62,000 bases of DNA from Tubiluchus corallicola (Eukaryota > Priapulida > Priapulimorpha > Priapulimorphida > Tubiluchidae): contig JAQGDQ010000179.1 of the NCBI GenBank assembly GCA_030141605.1, forward strand, positions 2,501 through 64,500, read 5' to 3'. Numbering within the stretch: the stretch's first letter is position 1; each line of letters begins with the position of its first letter. The notes under the pieces were generated by a model. That model was not told the origin of the DNA. It searched no databases and worked only from the letters and a program-made list of their open reading frames with translations. The translations under genes were made by a program, and so were the position numbers. Below are positions 11,996 through 23,900 of this stretch, piece after piece.

Positions 11996-14900
11996 ATTAA
12001 CAGAATACTTAACAACTGTATTACTGTGGCTTGGAATGGATAATGAAAATTCAGTAGAGAAGTATAAATTACCTCATGAAAGCAGTGTGACTTGGACTAT
12101 AAAAAGAAAGTTTTTGCTCTTCTTCAAGGACAGATTTGAGGAAGATAGACTGTTATGCTTAGCACAAGCTTATGTTAATGTTATGGAGATGGGTTGCAGG
12201 TATGTTGGTCTAGCATATCAGCTAGTTATAGAATTGCTACATTGTGAAATAATTTTTTCTGATCTGAATTAAATTTGTCCACTTTTTTATATTGGATAAT
12301 GCAGTCAAAACCCAGTAACTAGTTTCAAAAGTACTGTTGAAGAGCATAATATTAGCTTAGAAACATATTAGATAGTTGTGTAAAAGGTTGAATGAAGAGT
12401 TATAGAACGTCAGTTGTCAGTTGTCCGGTGCACATCGTTGTCTCGTGCTCCGGCTGCTAATTATACCAGTTAGTGTTGAATAGGTTGTGATTAGGCCATG
12501 AGGCCAAGGCTGTACAAATTTCCTTATAGTTAAAAGATACTACATCGAACAAAGGTACATATGTTAAAAGACATACATGAATGGCAAGGAGAAGTTGTAC
12601 GCTTTGCAAAAGTGCAAAAAATCCAGTAAATAAAAATCAACTATATCTTGCAACGTGTGAAAGGTGCTTCAAAAACATAGGCAAACGGCGAATATGGAAA
12701 ATGATGGACACGAGGCGGCAGAAATTGTGTTTCCTGACTTCGTACTTGTTAGTGATCCAGGTGGCGAACGATATGAACAAATGCTAATTGCCGTGCAAAT
12801 AAAGCCAAAAATGACGAAAAAGATAGTAAAAAGACAATTCAATGCTTGGAATCAAAACTAGCTGCCGGTTACAAAGACCAGTCAACTCTCATCGAAAAGG
12901 TTCATAAATTATCAGCGGAACTCTCTGAACTACAAAAAAGAAAACAAAATGTAATCAACCAAACAAGTGATAGTTCCTTCAAAGATCCCAGTCACACAGA
13001 TGAAGCAAGTCAAACTTTGCTTGGGAATGGAGACACCTCCGCATCGAAACACGGCAATAACGACCTTCCATCGCAAGACGAAACCTTGCAGGAAAAGGAA
13101 ACTTGCAATGCCACAATAACTGTGAATCAAAGAAGGAAAAATCATAAAACCATACTTGCAACCACTCAAACACTAGTCCTGGGACACTCACGGACCGTAT
13201 AGTTAAATCCAAAGGACATCAGGCAAAACGTCCAGGTACACTCATACAGAGGCTTAACATTAGAAGAGTTAAGCACAAAAGTGTTAAACCGTTATCCAGC
13301 TATGAAACTTGAAAACGTGATCATCGCTTGTGGTGTAAATGACATAAGATGGATAGTGCAAAAATGCGACGAGGTTGGACAACAAATCGACAAAGAATCA
13401 TCAGTTAGAGACATCATTACAATTGCAGACAATTGTGCAAAAAACATTGCAAGTAAGTTTAAAGCTACAAACATTTTTATTTGTAATATACCGCTGACTT
13501 CAAAAAGTAAGCATTTTAATGCAAAACCATGTAATAATTTTCTGACAAACGAGCTTATACGCTCTTTCAATGATGATCTAGTCTATTTAGCTAACAAAGA
13601 GGGCTATATATTGTGCAACATTCAAAATCATTTTTTAGCTGAAGGGTTAATGGAAAGAGACGGTTTACATTTAAGTCGTACTGGTGTATCAAAATTAGCA
13701 GAACGACTGAACCTATGTTTACACAATGATCCTAAGCGTTGGTACGTGAAAACAAGACGCAAGCCAATGTCCCATACAAACCCATACCAAAACAATTCTG
13801 CAATTTCGCTCCAAAATAACCCGTTTGGTTTATGTATTGGTTCATCTCACAATACCAGCTATTCAGACGCAGTTAAGAAACCTGGTCTTCTCCCAACGGC
13901 AGTAATTAACGACCCACAACGAACCTACTCCGTTTCCAACCGGAGAGAGCCATCTGAACGAAGCAGTTTGTACTATGCAGAATCGGCTAAAGCTCATTAT
14001 CCTAATAAATGTTCTACAACACTGCCAAGCTAAACTGAACCGCTGCTGTTAACTCAAGAACCAGCTCTAAAATCCGAGATTGAAAACATACTAACCAAAG
14101 CCTTTAAAGAGCCTATCTCCAAGTTCATATAGGCCTAGTATCGTTTAGCTTGTTTTTAGACATTACTCTGAACTCTAAAGCTAATCTGCGTAAACCTGTT
14201 ATAAAACTCTTTTTTTACTATGCTATTATGATTTTAATGATGACACTGAATAACAGAAAATTGTTAGCACTGCTGCTAGTGAATTTTTACATAATATGGC
14301 AAAATAGGCCAATCCTTCCTAACTCGTGTAAAGATTATAACATTACAATTGTGTATACCAGTATTATAATAACAATTATCTCACCCACGTTATTACATAA
14401 TAGGAAATATTTATTTCTTATAGTACTGTATTCTATACAAGCCCTTTTACTCACAGCCGATATTAGTATCCTTGTGATCATTCTAAAATTAATTTACCGC
14501 GCATGTGTAACATTTTACTGTGTAAGCCTGATACTATGCTGCTGTATTACTGCAAAAAAACTGCAAGTTAACGTTATTTTATTTGTGCTAATAGGTTCAT
14601 TTTGGAAACCATATGAATTTACTTCTTTTATCGTAGTTGATATTTCTAACATATCTTATCATAAAATTACTAAATTTATTTGTGATTATGGTAGCCTTTG
14701 TATATTTAACACCAAACAGTTAAGTTCTTTTATTGTAACTATGCTTACGTCTTAGTTATACTACGTACATTACTACCCATACTAAAACTGAAAATGATCT
14801 ACGTAACAGTAATTTGTAACGTAATGACTAAAGGTAATTTAAACAACTTTTTCATTGCTTTTTCTGTAAATAGCAATAAAATAAGACACTCTGTGCAATT

Positions 14901-17900
14901 TATTTTAAAAAGATTTGTACCCATCTTAAAAGTTGTGTACCTCAGTGCTATAAGACAAATGCGTCATGTCAATCTAAAATACGTAGCACTAAAAAATTGG
15001 AAAAATTACAGATTTCATCTAAATTTGAAAGCGCTCTATACTCATGTTCTGAACTGGCTTACATTTTAACCATAATTCGTTTACTACTTATACTTGGTGG
15101 TATCAAAACTAACCCTGGACCCATTTTGCCAAATAATAATACCAGTAATGAGCTAAAAAAATTCATGATTACTTATAAAAAGAACATCGAATTTCTAAAT
15201 ATGAATATTCAAAGTCTCGTCAAAAAACACTGGCTGCTCAAAGATACAATTCACACCACCGAAAATCTAATTGTAGGCATAACTGAAACTTGGCTACATA
15301 AACAAATACTTAGCAACACTATAGAGTTACCTAATCACACATTAATAAGAAGAGACAGATGTAAAAATAAGAAGGGTGCAGCGGATGCGTTTTTGAAAAT
15401 AAAAAAGCTCTTATAATGGGCGATTTCAACCTTGATATTTTAGCTACAATCACACTGGAATACAAAACATACACAGAGTTCTTAAAACAATATAATGTCC
15501 ACATACTTAATAACAATAAACCTACTTGAATTTCTAAAACATCAGCCACAGTAATCAATCATTTCATTTCGAATGGTAACAATAATTTCATAGCATATGA
15601 TACTTTCCCGTGTGATTATTCAGATCATCATTTCACAATATTAGTAGATAAAATGACCCCACAGCATAACAATAACCAAAATTCAGTCTAGCATTTAATG
15701 AGAGTCTACGCTCAATACAACAAATATTCATACTTAATCGACTTAGCAAAAATGAACTGGACCTCCATATACATGACTGATAAAATAGATACACAAGTTA
15801 ATATTCTGATTAATAATGTTGAATATTGCCTTAATGTACATGCGCCATATAAAAACGTAAAACAAATCCCACAACAAAGCAAACTCAGTAACGAAAGTAC
15901 CTGGACAACACCTGAACTTGACAAACTAAGAATAGCGAAAAACAGAATGTATAATATATGGGAAAAGAACAAAACTAAAAACAATCATAACAATTATAAA
16001 AAAAGAGAAATCAGTTTAATAATCTTAATAAATGCTTGAAAAATAAACATATACAACAGCAATGTAAAAACTCAACAAATACTAAAGAAAAATGGAAAAT
16101 TATTAACAATGTAATAAATAAATGCCGTAACAAACTAACGCGTATTGACGAAATTAAGATCAACAACACTGTTATTACAAAACCCAAAGATATTGCCAAT
16201 GCGCTAAATGCAATATTCTTGAATCTTGGAAATTTTAAAGGAGTGGCTTCTCATATTAGCAATAATATAATTAATAAATTAAAAAACAAATTGTCTAACA
16301 CAGTATTCTCATTCAAAAGCGTCACAGTAGGGGAAATTAACGACATATTAAATAACTTAAGTTCCAACAAAGGGAGTGGGCCATCAGATATTCCTATCAA
16401 AATTCTAAAAGATAGTGCATCTGTAATAGCCCCGCATATGACTTACATTGCTAATCAGATAATTATGAGAGGCGAATTTCCAACTGTATGTAAAATGGCA
16501 AACGTGACTCCAATCCATAAAAAAGATCCAAAATGTGATCCCATGAATTATCGCCCAATTTCCGTAATCCATTGTTTCGGCAAAGTTTGGGAAAGGATTA
16601 TTTATGATCAGATAAATTCATACGTAAGTAAACATGAACTTTTATCAAAACATCAGTTTGGCTTCCATAAACACCATTCAACCATTGACGCCCTAATACA
16701 CACAACAGAAAATTGGAGACTTAGTTTAGACAACAAGCAATACATTTTAGCGGCATTTTTGGATTTAAGTAAAGCATTCGATAGCATTAATCACGAACTA
16801 CTTTACGATAACTTAAAACAAATCGGATTTGATTCGATATCATTAAAACTGATAGAAAATTATCTCAAAGATAGACAGCAACGAGTAAAGTTAGATACAA
16901 CCAACTTTTCTGACTGGGCCACGATAAACAGAGGTATACCGCAAGGAACACTACTAGGTCCGTTATTATTTTGCCTATATATAAACAACATATCCAGTGT
17001 ATTACAACACTCACAAATAACGCAATATGCTGATAACACTACAATCTACATAGCCCATGAAAATATCCAAACTGCAAAAAATTATTTAGAAAAAGATATA
17101 AAAAATATAAATATGGCATTTAGTCATTACAAGCTAAAAATGAATAATGACAAAACAGAATTCATGATATTGTCACCCTCATTAAATACTAATGATGCAT
17201 CATTAACCCCTTTGACAATAGATAAGGCTGTAATCAAACAAACTAATAATGTTAAATTTCTGGGCATACAGGTAGACAATAATCTTTCACGGGATGAACT
17301 CTTTAATAACATATACACAAAAATGGCATCTAGCACATCATATCTCCGACAAGTTAAAGGGCAACTAACAAAGGAAACTAAGACACTAATATATAAAACT
17401 TTAGTTCTACCACACTTCTTATATGGATGTACGCTACTTCTAAAAACCAAAACAGAAAATTACTTAAAATTAAATCTCCTTTAGAACTATACGTTGAGAT
17501 TGATAGCTGGGTACTTATACAAACGTAAGGCAGGTAGACAAAAATTCAAAGCTTCAACAACTAACCTGAGAAAAACTTTAAAATTCCCAATCATTGAAGC
17601 ACACAAAGAATATTTTACTCTGCTTTTTATATTTAAGTACATTAGCAACATCAGCAAACCATTCCAGAATAACAGATTTAGCTTTTTTCCAAATCCTATC
17701 ATTAATTCCAGAATAAGCAATCTAAAACAAATTAGGACAAACACCCACTACGGAACGAACTCTATAATCAAACAAGCAATTCTACTTTGGAATTCTCTAC
17801 CATTACAGGTTAAACAAACCAAGTCCCTATCAGCATTTAAAACAAAATTAAAATCACTAATATTAACCAGATATGAAATACCATCACACCAGTATGACAA

Positions 17901-20900
17901 CATACACACTAATTCAGAATTCATGTATCCACGGCCATATTAATTAAATCATAGTTTTTTTTTTCATTTTTTTGTGCATAGTTGTAAATATGTTTGATTT
18001 TATTCGTCGTTACTTTCCATTACTACACAGTCACAGTAGTTTAGATTGCACTGACGTCTTTGCCTTTAGCAGTGTAAGTTTTTATTAACTAACACTGATT
18101 GATCATCTCTGTAAAGTTTTTATCAGTGATTATCAATGTATTTTAATGGCAAATAAAGATTATATATATATATGTAACAAAAAGCAGTATTTGATTATAT
18201 TTAATTATACTAGAATTTTTTTCACATGATTATATATTCGCTCAAAAAATACATGTATGTACTGTGCACATAATAATGAAATATAAAATTAGTGCCAAAG
18301 TAAGTCTTTTCACAGTATTTTTACTAGTTATTATAGATGTAAAAAGTCTTTTTGAATTAACGTATAGATAACTTTGATAGCTGTCACTTTTCATTCATTA
18401 GGTACAAGTTACCATAGTTAATATAAGAGTACAGTCTTTGTAATGTTTAGTTGGGTAGTGGAAATATAGTGCTTTTTAGCAAAATTATGTTTGGTTACCT
18501 GTAAGTGCAGACTAATTGCTTGTAATATCAATCCCTCCTCACCAGTTGGTGTTAATCTTTTGTTGTTAAATTTAATATTTAGATTCAGTTTGTGTTTCCA
18601 GTTCTATACTGTAACATTTCTTTTGTATTTTATGTCAGTGTCCATTCACATTTAGATGTTTTTCATTCATATTTCAGATATCCCGAAGAGCTTATGACAC
18701 AACTAAAAGATTTAGCTGCAGAACTGAATGAAGAATTTGGTCCTAATTTAAGGGAAAAGAACAACAGAATTGATTTTGTTGCTGGAAAACAAGGTTTCAA
18801 CTTTGAAAATATCATAAAATTGTCTTTCTGGTTTTTAACTTATTTTTTTTATTTGTAATTGGTCACTCACTTGATTTGTTGTGGTGAGCAGTTCTGATAT
18901 GTACTATATGTGAGTATTTTACCTCGAATTACAGGGCTTTCCAAATGAAATTCTTTGAGAGCAATTCATCATTTTGTTTTTTGGGTTATTGAATGCACTG
19001 CTGTTTACAAATAAGTTCAAATTCAGTCTACATGTATTTCAGCTTGATGATTTAAAATAACATATTAAAGTGAAATGTTTTTGTATGTGGTGTTTATCTT
19101 ACAGCATTCTAAAATTTGGTAGTGTCATGTTAAATGATTATTAACATGATAATTTATCATTATTAAATAACATGATCTTGTTTAGTGATCATCATGACAA
19201 CCATACAATGATATAGTTTGTGCTATTCAAAACATACAAGGTTTTCAAAAATCCAGTTGAACAACTTTTTATCAACCTTGTGACAAAGAATAATTTACAG
19301 GAGTACGTCTACAAAATCCTTCTAGATAAACCAACTCTATACTGAATGGACTCTGTCTAAAGATACTGCTTTTAACTAAATATAGCTTACCTTGTTCACA
19401 ATGTATGTGTTATAATAGGAATTAACATGGTGCCATAACTGAATCTGTTGTACCAGCTTAAATTGAGTTTTTTGTGTATTTTGTGGATACATGCTCCAAA
19501 TTCTGAGTGAAAAAAACTGTTAAATTTGCTAAAAGTAAATTACTAGTGCATTACAGCTCCCTCTTCCTGTAAATTGTCATTTTTTCGTGCATTATAACAG
19601 TAATTACCTCTTTTTGGCTATTATAATTCCGCCATGAATTAACCATATTTATGTCACGTTTTTTCAGTATAAATAGAATATATACTGAAAAATACGTTTC
19701 AATATAAATTGTACGATGCAAATAAACTTGAATTAATTGTTTGCATGAGGGAAAGCCTAGTTGCTTTTCTTTCAGCTCATCAAAGCCAATCTTTCAAATC
19801 AGATTCGTCAACTTTCCAGCATAATATTTCACAAAGAGAAACATTAATATCCACTGTTAAGCCACATCATATGAGAAACACACTTGCCAAGCGAAAACTG
19901 GATACCGAGTCTACTGAAGAATCAGATGGGAAGTCTTTGCGCACATCCGCTAATATGCCTACTGTCAAAGGTAATAGTTTTGTAATTTATGATAAAATAG
20001 TAATGTTGTTTAGGGCATTGTTCAGAGATAACACATAATGCAACTCAATACTTATTTCCAAGGTACATCCAACTATTATTACCACATACTACTTTGACAA
20101 ATCCGGTGTGCATGATTGAAGAACGAACGGACGATTGTTTAAATCTTTGGTTTGACTCAGCCAGGAGTTGTACCCCAGTTATTCTGTGCAACTCACATTA
20201 CTAATTTAAATGTATGTACAAAAGTTAGCAGTTTACTGTGGTGCTGTGTGTACTAGCATGTACTTAAGTGCCTGACAACTGCACACGATTGCAAACAATT
20301 ACAGTTTCTCAAAATAATGATCGTGGACTATAAACTCTTATAGAATTGCTGTGGTATCGTCAATTGGTCTAAGATACTATGTCCATTATAGTCAGCAATT
20401 TCTGTTTTAGAATTAATATCATACTGTTTCAATGCAGTATTCAAATTTATTTTGCATCCTTATAGCTGTTTCCCGTTTTAGGATTACACCGAATCACATG
20501 CTTGTAAAAAATTTGCCTGTTTTTGGACTTTAACTAGTTTTAAGTCTCAAAACACATTGATTTTGGCTAATTATGAAAATTTATAATTGAAGGTTTTACA
20601 ATTTTGCAATAACAATAAATGCATGTAGATTTTTAAAGATACATTTGTGCTTTGTAATTTTCTGTTTTATTTACATATTTAGCTACTGGATCTTGCTCTT
20701 CTGCACAAGGACCAAAAGTTTTCACTTTAAATAGAGTGAATAACAATCAACTTCTTGATGATTTTGTCATTTTAGAAGAACCAAAATTTAATGCTATACA
20801 TGTACTTCAGCGATCCGCCTCTGCAAATCGGGCGCAGTATCGAGAAGAAATTGAAAGTTTGCCAACTTGTCAATATAGGTGAGTTTTGCTTATTATTATA

Positions 20901-23900
20901 CGTCAGTTTTCTAACAAATTCTCCAATTCATCACAAGAGTAATATGTGACAAAGAAACAGATTTGTTATTGTGGCAAATGTTATTTGTGTCAGTAGCAGT
21001 TTTGAACAAATTCTGCAATTATCATGTGATGTGTCATGTGATCAGTCAAAAGTAGATTTTTTGTTGGCGTTGCTTACAGATGTCATATGTGTAACTGATG
21101 TTGTGCGTCTGTTGCTTTTTAGGAATCGTTAAATGGTATATATTGTGTCTGTGTATCTGTGCGTGCTTAATCTTATTAGTAATAAATCATGTAATTTGGA
21201 ATTCTAGTGGTACATGATGAAACATATGCAATGCAATGCCTGTGGCCTTGCTTGTTCATTGGCCTGCAGTTTCGGCTATAGTGTTGCTAATTAGTGATAT
21301 AGGGTTGCACCAAATGTTCTGATTGCCAAAATTGTTTCCCGGAATATCGGTACTAAAATCCGATAAACTTTAATTGCAGTCACTAAAAGGTTTGGTGAAT
21401 TTCATTATATTGAAGTTGCTTTCTTAATAATTATCATGTTTAGTGAAAATTATATGTAACAAACCTAATACTTCCCATTAATTCTTATAAGAAGTCATGT
21501 GATAGTAAACAGGGAGTACGGTGCAACAGCTGACATTTTGCTTTCTGTTTCTGTATGAATATATAAATCGAAGAATGCGATGCGCCGTCGGTATACACAA
21601 GTCGTATCAATGCACAATATCATGATGGTGCTGTATTATACACGACAAAGTAAATCAGTGAGAACTCGAGGTAGTAAACAATTATACTATCGCAGTGCTA
21701 TTTTATTGATTGTACAAAATAGTTCGAACACCTTTAAAATAATTTAAAGGTGGTTTTAAAATACTTTTTACTTTACTACATAACCATTAAAAAAGAAAAG
21801 AAAATGGTTATTATTATGGCATTTCACCAATCACCATTAACTTAAAATGATAAAACATTACAGAATTTATAATTCTTTCAATTGGGGATTACAAGAAGAT
21901 TTGGTGCAGTTTTGGTAGAAAATTTGGTTCAGCTTTGGTCCGGTATTCTAATTTGCCTTGATATTTTATTCAAAATTTGTTTTGGTAGCACGGCCAATCA
22001 CTCTTTTAATCTTCGGTTCGGCGATACCCAAGCATGAAAAAAATCAGCTTTGTATCGGTTGCCAACAATGTGCCTTCGGTGTACTGCTAGTGTGGTAACA
22101 ATCACTTTCTCGGAGTCATAGATGCCCTGTTGCCCTCAAGCTCGATGTTATTTGCATGTTATTGACAATTCAGCTTTTATTACACAGTAGGCACATTTGC
22201 ATTTACTATCAGATTCACAACTGTTCACCATTGTTGCAATAATAGTTTGACTTCACTTATTAATTTTTTTGTCAGGGTGAAAGTTTTCATAGATGACACG
22301 TTTATTGGTGAAGCAGTCGGCTCGACAAGAAAGTCTACAAAAGAAGAAGCACATAATAGAGTTCTGGCCAGACTAAAAGCTAGACAACCAGTGATTAGGG
22401 TAGAAAATAAGTTTTTATATTATTTTACTTGTAAGCAGGGCCAGATTATGACCTTTTAGGACCCCTAGGATAATGAAATTATGGGCCCCCTCAGATGGAG
22501 TCACCTTCTAATTCGCCCGCACCCGTTTTGAATATTTTTACTCATGATGTATTTTAGCGATATTTACATATCTTGAAGTAAACGTATTACAAATTCTTTA
22601 AATAAACTAGAATAGATATTTTACTGTAGCAATAAATTCTTTTGTTTTTCAATAAAAATTTGTTTAAGAAATACCACTATTTTACAATTCATTGCACATC
22701 AAATTAGCACATATTTCAATACAACCATAGTGAAAAGACAGGTTTTTTTATCAAATACGTACTACCAAAACTTGAGGCCCCCAAGCTTGACGGGTCCTAG
22801 GCTGCAGTGTACACTAGCCCATAGGATAATCAGGCCCTGCTTATAAGGTTAATTACAGTTGCCTACTAATCTCACATGCAGTTCAAACTTTAAGACTTTA
22901 AGACCTGAAGTAACCTATTGTAAGGTTTTTTATTTACCATTCCTCATATTTTGTGTTCTGTGGATGAATTTTGTCTTGATCATCTTTGGTGACCAATGCA
23001 ACAAACATCTGCAGCAAAGTTTATCAACTCATTTTTTAAGACCACGACTGGCTAGCAGACAACTGAGATCTACATTTCGAGTCTTGGTTCTGCTATCTAC
23101 TAGATAATTTTTACAATCTACTTTGTAAATTTGTGTTTTACTGCAGCAATATTGCCTTCTTAGCTTGCTTTTTACTGGTGTTTTTTAACATTTTATTCAG
23201 TTTTGTGACAAAGCAGCATCTGCTATTGACCAGCACGTTAATCTAGAAAACAGAAAGTTGTATGTAAAAACAGCATTCCTACCTAAACCACTGTTCAGTA
23301 GTATATTGGTTTTAATATTGATTTAATAAATTCTAAAACAATGAATTTATGTGCGCATACAGTTTTTAATTGCAATATTGGAACAAGTCGTTATCTAAAT
23401 AAATGATGTCAGGAACCATTGCCTTAGTATTGCTGACTCTTAAATTTCCACATTCCATCTGTGAACCTATTTCTGCTGTATTTTGTATCTCACAACTAAC
23501 TTGAGATTTGAAGCCAGTTAGATTGGTTAATGTGTGAATCTAATATGAATATTTTCAAGTTTTAGATCTTCATGCTGCTGTTCTGTGTATTATAATGTAG
23601 TCTGAAAATGCACTGCTTGGCTAGTAACCAGAGCCTTGAATCATCTCCATTGTAGTAATTCGTAAGCTTTGTAGTAACTATTACTTTCACCTTGATCCGG
23701 TGAATCAGTTTGTTCTTATTCAGAGCTTAGATCCCATTTGAACAAGCCTGTGGTTACTCTTGTGAATTGAAGAAGGAATGAATGCAAAAATATTATATTT
23801 CTATTTTTTTGCTTTTTGAGGTTAATGAAGCAGATCCAACTGATGGCCAGCTAGAGGTTAATAGATCTGATTTTTACAAAACGACTACAGGTGGCAGCAG

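Larger units (their letters stand above)
12405..18180 (+). mobile_element. Near full-length, inactivated CR1-like LINE in intron 1
   Basis: A two-ORF non-LTR retrotransposon in sense orientation inside intron 1 of the NKRF-like gene. Order: GC-richer 5' leader (~12405-12580), ORF1 (12581-14033), a ~960-bp AT-rich spacer, ORF2 endonuclease and reverse transcriptase (14997-17943), a 3' UTR, and a terminal AATAAAG plus TA-repeat tail (about 18150-18176). ORF1 carries a zinc-finger-like segment and an SGNH-hydrolase-like domain, as known for several CR1-group elements. Stops, frameshifts, a deletion in the endonuclease and loss of an RT catalytic Asp make it inactive. The 5' boundary is approximate, and I found no convincing target duplication. 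Confidence 0.8.

Noticed and set aside
14150-14755. A host membrane-protein gene within the LINE spacer
   Set aside because: It lies between two ORFs of one element and has no splice or promoter context. Kept only as a finding about the LINE.
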